Below, one piece after another: positions 24,648 to 30,153 of a stretch of DNA of 30,153 bases (position 1 is the first letter of the stretch; each line of letters opens with the position of its first letter). Where the stretch lies: positions 1 to 30,153 of the forward strand of contig JAITTK010000030.1 in the NCBI GenBank assembly GCA_031287135.1, written 5' to 3'. This stretch comes from Candidatus Methanoplasma reticulitermitis. Its GTDB lineage: Archaea > Thermoplasmatota > Thermoplasmata > Methanomassiliicoccales > Methanomethylophilaceae. The notes beneath the pieces are model-generated. The model was not told the DNA's origin. It saw nothing but the letters and a program-made list of their open reading frames with translations, and made no database searches. The position numbers and the translations under genes were made by a program.

Positions 24648-25013
24648 TCAATCGAAATCGGTTCTGTCATTCTGAAGCACTTCGAATTTTATTCCCGCGG
24701 AATTCAGAAGGGCACTGATCAGTTCGGTCATCCTGGAAAGGTCGGTCGTCTTGCTGTAGGCTTTCAGATAGAACTCCTTGCGGTCGGTCGGGAATATGAG
24801 CCTTATCTTGCCCTTCCTGTTGTATCCTTCCGGTTTGCGGTTGTGCTCAAGGTCCGCCGTATTCATTTCGATGAACATCTGCAGGATCTCTTCTTCCGCG
24901 GGCATCTGTCCGATTTCCTCCAACAGTGATTTGAGCATATCGGGGAACACCGGAACAAGGTCCCTGTAGTCGGATTTTCCCTTGAGAACGAAGTGCGTGC
25001 TGAAAACCTTCAT
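24648..25013 (-). CDS. Small conserved-looking hypothetical protein, 121 aa
   Basis: The protein is acidic-basic mixed, without membrane segments, cysteines or known motifs. It begins MKVFSTHFVLKG and has a middle part rich in Lys/Arg (NRKPEGYNRKGKIRLIFP). Two predicted helix regions flank it. A TATA-like element (AAATAAATAAAAG, minus, about 25033-25045) lies about 25 nt before the ATG, so it is probably a real, separately transcribed gene. I do not recognise a family. The 25014-25187 gap upstream holds only this promoter and the thiD-thiN one. Confidence 0.65.
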   Translation of the reverse strand: MKVFSTHFVLKGKSDYRDLVPVFPDMLKSLLEEIGQMPAEEEILQMFIEMNTADLEHNRKPEGYNRKGKIRLIFPTDRKEFYLKAYSKTTDLSRMTELISALLNSAGIKFEVLQNDRTDFD

Positions 25014-25157
25014 CGTCTGAGACTAGGCGGAGCTTTTATTTATTTGTTATCAAGAACGGAACGCGGACCAAGGCCCCGCCGGATCGCATGCCCGCAGACG
25101 CGCCGGAGGGTTTCGGCACGGATCGGTTTCAAGGCAACCCGGTCTGGACAATCCCCA

Positions 25158-25168
25158 TTTTAAATATT
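25158..25168 (+). promoter_or_regulatory. TATA box of the thiD-thiN gene
   Basis: TTTTAAATATT lies about 25 nt before the ATG at 25188, giving a leaderless mRNA. No thiamin-pyrophosphate riboswitch is seen between them; there is no room for one. Confidence 0.6.
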
Positions 25169-25187
25169 AGGATGCGATAATCTCATT

Positions 25188-26489
25188 ATGAAGACAGCAC
25201 TGACCGTCGCCGGGTCCGACTCAATCGGGGGAGCGGGCATCCAAGCGGATGTCAAAGCAATGGCATCGCTCGGGGTCCATGCTGCGACCGTTGTGACAGC
25301 GGTGACGGTCCAGAACACGAAGGAGGTCACCGGTATCCACCCCATACCGGAGGAGACGGTGAAGGAACAGCTGGAGGCCGTTTTCAGGGATTGCAGAGTG
25401 GAGGCGGTCAAAACGGGGATGCTGTACAGTGCGGACATAGCCGAAACGGTAGCGGATTTTCTGGAGGATCACGAAATGCCCCTTATCGTGGACCCCGTCA
25501 TGGTCGCCACGGTCGGGGACCCGCTTTCCAAGGATGATCTGAAGAGGGCGCTGAAGAACAGTCTTCTCCCGATATGCGAACTGGTAACACCGAACAAATA
25601 CGAAGCGGAGGTGCTGTCGGGGATGAAGATCAGGAACGAGGACGATGCCATGCTGGCGTGTGAGATAATCGGAAAACAAGGGTCGTCGGTCCTCCTGAAA
25701 GGCGGGCACATGGATTCCAAGAACATAACCGATTACCTCTACCTGTCGTCGGAGTTCACGATAATGTCCAAACCGCGCCTGAACAAAGCAGGTCACGGAA
25801 GCGGATGCATATTATCATCATTCATAACCGCGAATCTGGCAAAGGGGTTGGATATCGTCAACTCCGTATTGAATTCCAGGGATATGATACAGCAATCGAT
25901 AGAGACGCAGTATGCCGTCGGTCGGGGGGAACTCATAGTGAATCCGACCGTTTCGGCCCCGCGTTTCAGCAGCAGCACGGACAGGTTCGATGTACTCGAT
26001 GCGCTTGACGCCGCAGCATCCCTGATCGCCGAAAGGCTGCCGCACGGCCTTGTGCCCAAAAACGGGCTGAACATCGCATATGCGATGAACAATGCCGCGG
26101 GTCCGGAGGACGTCGCGGCCATAGACAGGAAGATCACAGTCAAGAATGGTCTTCTCGTGAAGAACGGGCCTGCGAAATTCGGTTCCGCCGGACACCTGTC
26201 CTATATCCTCCTGGAGGTCATGAAGGAGGACCCGAGCATAAGGTGTATCATCAACATATATCCGGCGGATGATACAATGGACCTTCTCGAGGAGATAGGT
26301 CTGAACGCGGTCCAGTCCGGAAGAAAGGGGAATTCCCTCTGGGGCACGGCCACCAGATATCTCATAGAAAGGATCGGCGGAGTCCCGGATGCGATATCGG
26401 ATACCGACCAGAAGAACGGCAGGACCATCAAGATACTCGGTAAAGACCCGTCCGATGTGCTGTCGAAACTCGATTCGATATTGAATTGA
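25188..26489 (+). CDS. thiDN: ThiD-ThiN fusion: HMP-phosphate kinase / thiamin-phosphate synthase
   Basis: The 433-residue protein fuses two thiamin-pathway enzymes, a common archaeal arrangement. Residues 1-255 are ThiD: the opening TVAGSDSIGGAGIQAD binds the pyrimidine, EAVKTGMLY and PLIVDPVM are core strands, and AGHGSGCILSS holds the anion hole and catalytic Cys/Gly. Residues about 260-433 are a ThiN domain (DVLDALDAAASLI, PADDTMDLL, GLNAVQSG), which replaces ThiE and couples the pyrimidine to the thiazole. Both halves look complete. The gene stands alone under its own TATA box. Confidence 0.92.
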   Translation: MKTALTVAGSDSIGGAGIQADVKAMASLGVHAATVVTAVTVQNTKEVTGIHPIPEETVKEQLEAVFRDCRVEAVKTGMLYSADIAETVADFLEDHEMPLIVDPVMVATVGDPLSKDDLKRALKNSLLPICELVTPNKYEAEVLSGMKIRNEDDAMLACEIIGKQGSSVLLKGGHMDSKNITDYLYLSSEFTIMSKPRLNKAGHGSGCILSSFITANLAKGLDIVNSVLNSRDMIQQSIETQYAVGRGELIVNPTVSAPRFSSSTDRFDVLDALDAAASLIAERLPHGLVPKNGLNIAYAMNNAAGPEDVAAIDRKITVKNGLLVKNGPAKFGSAGHLSYILLEVMKEDPSIRCIINIYPADDTMDLLEEIGLNAVQSGRKGNSLWGTATRYLIERIGGVPDAISDTDQKNGRTIKILGKDPSDVLSKLDSILN

Positions 26490-26641
26490 ATCCGTGTTCC
26501 GACCCACTGTTCCGGAAGATCGGGGAACGACCGTCACGGTCTGCCACGGCACGAACGTGATACGGTGCCCGCATTCCAAAAAATGAATCCCCTCATGTAC
26601 ATGAGGAGCTGTGTCGTTCGATAAGGGAATTAGAGAAAAAA
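26490..26641. other. thiDN 3' gap with palindromes
   Basis: The gap between the convergent thiDN and FKBP genes holds GACCGTCACGGTC (26529-26541) and a perfect 16-bp palindrome CCTCATGTACATGAGG (26591-26606). On the minus strand the latter runs into a six-T stretch, so it may be a second terminator for the FKBP gene. On the plus strand no T-run follows it. Confidence 0.4.
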
Positions 26642-26658
26642 AAGCCGAGTCCGGCTTA
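26632..26658 (-). terminator. Hairpin-T8 terminator of the FKBP-like gene
   Basis: On the minus strand AAGCCG-N4-CGGCTT (26642-26657) is followed at once by a run of eight T. The hairpin overlaps the gene's TAA stop codon. Confidence 0.7.
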
Positions 26659-27582
26659 TTTTATTGAAACTATCTCGATTTCAAAGTAGAGATCCTGGTT
26701 GTACCTCTCCGCCACGGTCTTGTACGTGAAGGTATCCGCAACCCCGTTGCCGTCGGTGTCCGTCACGGAGTTGATGTACCATTTGTGGGTCCCGAAGTCG
26801 AGCATTATCATCTGTATCTCTTTATCGCTTCCCTCTGTCGAGACCGTTTTGTAGTTCGACACGGTGTACGTGAATGTGATACTGCCGCCTGCGACCGAGG
26901 TCACGTTGAGCGTCACTTTGCCGAACCCGTTGTCGACCATCTGGTATGACGATCCGGCACTGGGATGGTACATGATGGTCACGGAACCGGTGGCTGAGTT
27001 GTACGATGCGGATGCGGGCCATCCGTATACGGATTTCTCGATCTCTTCGTATCCCCTGAGGTCATGCCCGTACAGCTGCATGAACTGCGCTGATGTCAGG
27101 ACCTCGGTCGCCGGCACCGAGGACGGCGACGAAGCGGACACCCTCACTTCCGTGTCCGGTGAATTGTATCCTTCCCCCGCAGGGACTTTCACTAGTATCT
27201 TATCCCCGACTTTATGCCCTATGACGGCATTGCCGAACCCTGCGATGACGCTACCTCCGCCAACGACGAAACTCAGCGGTTTATAGGTGCTCTCGCCGTT
27301 CAACTTGAAATCATTGCTTTTGAGCACATCGCCGTTGTCGGCGACCGACCAAAGGCTGGTGTCAAAAACCACGTATCCGTCTTCTCCGTAGAATCCGTAA
27401 TAGGTTCCGGTGTAATTCACCGATACCGTGCTACCCTCGACAGCCATTGTGTCGTCAGCTTTCAGATAGTTGTTGTAGACGGATGCACCGATTATGGCGC
27501 ATGCCGCCAGCAGGAATACCACGAAACAGACCAGCATTATTGGGTCCCTGTCTTTTTTGACCTTGATTTCGCTGTCAGCCAT
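26656..27582 (-). CDS. Membrane-anchored FKBP-type peptidyl-prolyl isomerase
   Basis: The 308-residue protein has a short charged N-terminus, one membrane helix (about 15-35: IMLVCFVVFLLAACAIIGA) and a large extracellular part. That part resembles the FKBP fold: VSVNYTGTYY, FDTSLW, LSFVVGGGSVIAGFGNAVIGHKVGDK (given in pieces: VVGGGSVIAGF and IGHKVGDK), as in SlyD/FKBP with an insert-in-flap domain. The C-terminal half is Ser/Thr/Gly-rich with beta-strand character. It probably folds secreted proteins. A TATA box on the minus strand (TTTTATAA, about 27611-27618) lies about 30 nt before the ATG. Confidence 0.82.
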   Translation of the reverse strand: MADSEIKVKKDRDPIMLVCFVVFLLAACAIIGASVYNNYLKADDTMAVEGSTVSVNYTGTYYGFYGEDGYVVFDTSLWSVADNGDVLKSNDFKLNGESTYKPLSFVVGGGSVIAGFGNAVIGHKVGDKILVKVPAGEGYNSPDTEVRVSASSPSSVPATEVLTSAQFMQLYGHDLRGYEEIEKSVYGWPASASYNSATGSVTIMYHPSAGSSYQMVDNGFGKVTLNVTSVAGGSITFTYTVSNYKTVSTEGSDKEIQMIMLDFGTHKWYINSVTDTDGNGVADTFTYKTVAERYNQDLYFEIEIVSIK

Positions 27583-27692
27583 TATACCGATTCTCGCTAA
27601 TGTATGTTCATTATAAAATCTATGCGGTCTGTATCCGGCGGCGGACGCACCGTCTCCTCAAACAGATTTTAATATTACTCTTAACATGCGAC

Positions 27693-27701
27693 AGTATATA
27701 T
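27693..27701 (+). promoter_or_regulatory. TATA box of thrS
   Basis: AGTATATAT lies about 50 nt before the ATG at 27752; a purine-rich AAAGGA sits about 11 nt before it. The mRNA would have a leader of about 27 nt. Confidence 0.5.
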
Positions 27702-27751
27702 CGGCTCTCTTTCTGTGGAGAAGCCGGAGAACACAAAGGAATACTGGTCTC

Positions 27752-29587
27752 ATGAGAGCATTGTACATTCACGCCGACTCGATGGAGTTCGAGGTAAAAG
27801 ACAGGACAAAGGTCGCCGAGGACATACCCGATGATCTCCACAACGGAAAGATGGACGAGGTATTGGTGGTTTTCATCACCGTGGAGAGCGAGGACGAGGG
27901 CAAGACGGCACAGGTCGCAACGGAAGCATCGAAGGACATACTGGCGACGAGGGAGAGGATCGGCGCGGAGCGTGTCATGCTGTACCCGTATGCGCATCTG
28001 AGCAGCAGTCTGGCCAAACCCAAAGCGAGCATAGAACTGCTCGATCTCCTGAAAGACATGATATCGTCCTCCGGCGTGGAAGTCGTACGTGCGCCCTTCG
28101 GATGGTACAAAGCCTTCGACGTCAAGTGTAAAGGACACCCGCTTTCCGAATTGTCAAGGGATTTCAAGGGGAAAGAGGAAAGACAGGCACCGAAAGGCAA
28201 AGATGTGTACTTCGTCCTGAGGACCGACGGCAAAGAGGTCTCCATTGAGGAATACAAAGGAGGATCGGACTGTCTCAGGTTCATGATCGACAAAGAGGCC
28301 CTCGGAAAAGAGGCACCTTCCAGCGGGGAGCCGGAGTACCTCAGACTGTGCAAGAAATTCGGCATCCAGTGGGAGACCATGTCCGATGTCGGGCACATGA
28401 GCCTCGCTCCGCCCGGGGCTATGATGTTCGATCTTATATCCGACTATTCCACCGAGATCGTCAACAACTCGGGCATAAACGTCTACAACGTCAAGGGCAC
28501 GAACATGTTCTCGCTGGATGAGCCCGCGGTCAAAGAGCATGCGGACCTCTTCGGAGACAGGCTGTACAGCATAGACACCGGCAAGAAGAAATTCATACTG
28601 AGATATGCGGCATGCCACCAGCAGTTCGCCATGATACGGAACTGGAACATAAGTTACAAACAGATGCCGTTCGGAGCCTTCGAGGTCGCCGACTCATACA
28701 GGCTGGAGCAGTCCGGCGAGACTATGCTCTGTTTCAGGACGAGAAGGCTGAACATGCCGGATTTCCATGTCATGTGCTCCGCCATGCCCGAGGCGCACGA
28801 ATATTTCACACTCCTCGACGGTAGGATATACGATGAGATCGAGAACATCGGAAGGGATTACGACATGCTCATCAACTTCTCCTCCAGGAAAGCGTTCGAT
28901 GACAACAGGGACATGGTCCGCACACTGTGCGAGAAACACGGGAAGGATGCCCTTATCCACATATATCCCGAAGGCATCAACTACTATTGGACGGTGAACA
29001 TAGAATACCACATGCTCGATCAGATGAACAGGCCGAGGGAGATCGGAACCGTTCAGATCGACGTGGGGAACGCCAAGAGGTTCAACATAACCTATGCCGA
29101 TGAGAAAGGGGGGAGACAATACCCCATAATACTCCACTGTGCGGTGATAGGCTCGATCGAGAGGTTCATGTACGCCCTGCTGGACTCCGCGGTCCGGATC
29201 GAGAAGACGGGGGTGCCCGGATATCTCCCGACCTGGATAACCCCGGATCAGGTCCGTCTCATGCCGATGTCCGGGGACTTCGTTTCGGCGGCCGAGGCGA
29301 TCGCGGCCGAACTGAGAGCGAGCGGCATAAGGGTCTCGGTCGATGACACGGATTCCACCGTGGGCAAGAAGGTCAGGAAGTCGAAGCAGGATTGGTGCTC
29401 ATACAGTGCGGTAATAGGTGAGAGCGAGGTCGCGAGCGGCAGACTCAAGGTCTATGTGAGATCGGAGAACAACGATGCGGAGATGACCGCGGAAGAACTC
29501 AGGTCCAGGATAAAGGACGAGACGCACGGTTATCCGGTCCGCCCGATGTATCTTCCCGCGAATCTCAGCAAACGTTGCGAATTCTGA
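27752..29587 (+). CDS. thrS: Threonyl-tRNA synthetase, archaeal type
   Basis: The 611-residue class II synthetase charges tRNA-Thr. The N-terminal 140 residues are the archaeal editing domain related to D-aminoacyl-tRNA deacylases (start LYIHADSMEFEV; YPYAHLSSSLAKP), which removes mischarged Ser. The catalytic domain holds zinc ligands Cys288, His339 and His462, a motif 2 region ending SYRLEQSGE (315-323), and motif 3 IGSIERFMY. The C-terminal 110 residues are the anticodon-binding domain. I chose the ATG at 27752 because the editing domain begins there; the frame extends 22 codons upstream over the promoter. Confidence 0.97.
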   Translation: MRALYIHADSMEFEVKDRTKVAEDIPDDLHNGKMDEVLVVFITVESEDEGKTAQVATEASKDILATRERIGAERVMLYPYAHLSSSLAKPKASIELLDLLKDMISSSGVEVVRAPFGWYKAFDVKCKGHPLSELSRDFKGKEERQAPKGKDVYFVLRTDGKEVSIEEYKGGSDCLRFMIDKEALGKEAPSSGEPEYLRLCKKFGIQWETMSDVGHMSLAPPGAMMFDLISDYSTEIVNNSGINVYNVKGTNMFSLDEPAVKEHADLFGDRLYSIDTGKKKFILRYAACHQQFAMIRNWNISYKQMPFGAFEVADSYRLEQSGETMLCFRTRRLNMPDFHVMCSAMPEAHEYFTLLDGRIYDEIENIGRDYDMLINFSSRKAFDDNRDMVRTLCEKHGKDALIHIYPEGINYYWTVNIEYHMLDQMNRPREIGTVQIDVGNAKRFNITYADEKGGRQYPIILHCAVIGSIERFMYALLDSAVRIEKTGVPGYLPTWITPDQVRLMPMSGDFVSAAEAIAAELRASGIRVSVDDTDSTVGKKVRKSKQDWCSYSAVIGESEVASGRLKVYVRSENNDAEMTAEELRSRIKDETHGYPVRPMYLPANLSKRCEF

Positions 29588-29595
29588 CAAAAAAC

Positions 29596-29614
29596 AGTGG
29601 CCCGAGCCACTTTT
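29596..29614. terminator. Two-way terminator hairpin after thrS
   Basis: AGTGGC-CCGA-GCCACT (29596-29611) is followed by T4 on the plus strand; on the minus strand six T follow after one G. It can end thrS and the convergent small membrane gene. Confidence 0.6.
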
Positions 29615-29628
29615 CCATTTCCCTTCGA

Positions 29629-30105
29629 TCATGCCCGGACGGAGAGGTCCGGGCTGTACACGACCTTCTCGAATCCCTCGTATACGATGTGCATCCCGTC
29701 AATGTCGGTCCCGTTCGGTATCAGGTACAGGAAGCTGTTCGTGCTCCGTTCGCCGGGCATTATTCCGGCGGGATCGTGATACATGGGGTAGATGTACGTA
29801 TCGCGATCGGCGGCAATCCTGTCCCCGCCGGTCACAAGCAGGAAGCGGGAGGGTTCGTCCCTTATGCCTCCGGGCCAATCGACGTTCTCCAATGCGACCT
29901 CGGCGACAGCGTACATCAGGCCGTCCGGGGCGGACACGACCTCTCCCGACGAAGAGGTGAAAGAATCGCATGTACTCAGAACATAACCGTATCTGCCGTC
30001 AATATGGCCATTCTCTCTTTCCATAAACGTTTCCAGCGCAATGAAGCCGACTGCGCCGAGAAGTACAACGGCAAGGACCACGATGACGGCTTTGGCATTA
30101 CCCAT
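29629..30105 (-). CDS. Small membrane-anchored protein, function unknown
   Basis: The 158-residue protein has one N-terminal membrane helix (about 4-26: AVIVVLAVVLLGAVGFIAL) and an outward domain of about 130 residues with beta-strand character. The AVAEVALENVDWPGG and SFLYLIPNGTDIDG segments resemble DUF4352-type immunoglobulin-like domains of archaeal surface proteins. No cysteine pair or catalytic motif is seen apart from one Cys. I chose the ATG at 30105; a GTG two codons earlier is possible. A TATA-like element (GATATTATATCGG, minus, 30128-30140) lies about 25 nt upstream. The last codons contain an 8-bp inverted repeat (29633-29640, 29647-29654). Confidence 0.72.
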   Translation of the reverse strand: MGNAKAVIVVLAVVLLGAVGFIALETFMERENGHIDGRYGYVLSTCDSFTSSSGEVVSAPDGLMYAVAEVALENVDWPGGIRDEPSRFLLVTGGDRIAADRDTYIYPMYHDPAGIMPGERSTNSFLYLIPNGTDIDGMHIVYEGFEKVVYSPDLSVRA

Positions 30106-30153
30106 TGTCACGTGGAATATTTTTTCCGATATAATATCTAGCCTATGCCGATA

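Noticed and set aside
25100..25187. Thiamin riboswitch before thiDN
   Set aside because: The TATA box lies only about 25 nt before the ATG, so there is no leader to hold one.
1..30153. CRISPR array, insertion sequence or prophage
   Set aside because: No regularly spaced repeats, transposase motifs or phage structural genes were found.

Overview
The window looks like chromosomal DNA of a methanogen-type euryarchaeon, most plausibly of the Methanomassiliicoccales / Thermoplasmatota group. Supporting signs are an Orc1/Cdc6 initiator, an archaeal threonyl-tRNA synthetase with the archaeal editing domain, a ThiD-ThiN fusion, an NcsA/TtuA thiolase with archaeal cysteine spacing, A/T-rich TATA boxes about 25-30 nt before start codons (many genes near-leaderless), and no TAG stop codon in 26 genes (24 TGA, 2 TAA). 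TAG avoidance is typical of pyrrolysine-decoding archaea. The lineage call is inference; no rRNA is present.

Region 1 (about 1-4900) is an accessory, defence-like island. It opens with AT-rich, foreign-looking DNA carrying a partial HamA-like (DUF1837, Hachiman) nuclease gene that runs off the left edge. Its E-x-K motif reads Q-A-K, and a short Cys-rich frame is joined upstream through an in-frame TAG. Next is a decayed fragment of a Fic gene (638-881), copied from or related to the intact Fic gene at 3116-4159. Between the two lies an AAA ATPase-RloB gene pair with a 4-nt overlap. The intact Fic gene has a class II inhibitory motif, a C-terminal winged helix, and three copies of a palindromic half-site around its TATA box. 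A MNT nucleotidyltransferase gene is followed by a HEPN partner broken by a nonsense codon and a one-base frameshift.

Region 2 (5291-8365) is a tightly packed plus-strand operon: NIF3/DUF34 protein, Orc1/Cdc6, and NcsA/TtuA tRNA thiolase. Region 3 (8352-11488, minus) is cysE, cysS and a radical SAM enzyme with two CX3CX2C motifs, joining cysteine precursor synthesis to tRNA-Cys charging. A solitary aldehyde dehydrogenase (11826-13322) faces a DEAD-box helicase with a DbpA/CsdA-type RNA-binding tail. An ACT-domain protein lies upstream of the helicase.

Region 4 (15795-23087) is the arginine pathway: argC-argJ-argB-argD on the minus strand and argG-argH on the plus strand, diverging from a 355-bp regulatory gap. 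Together they convert glutamate to N-acetylornithine and ornithine, then citrulline to arginine; argF is not in the window. MetY (O-acetylhomoserine sulfhydrylase) abuts argH with no gap and has a hairpin-rich leader.

Region 5 (24648-30153) holds a small orphan gene, the ThiD-ThiN fusion, a membrane-anchored FKBP-like protein, thrS, and a small membrane-anchored protein, with hairpin terminators between convergent genes. No rRNA, tRNA, CRISPR array, insertion sequence or attachment site was recognised.
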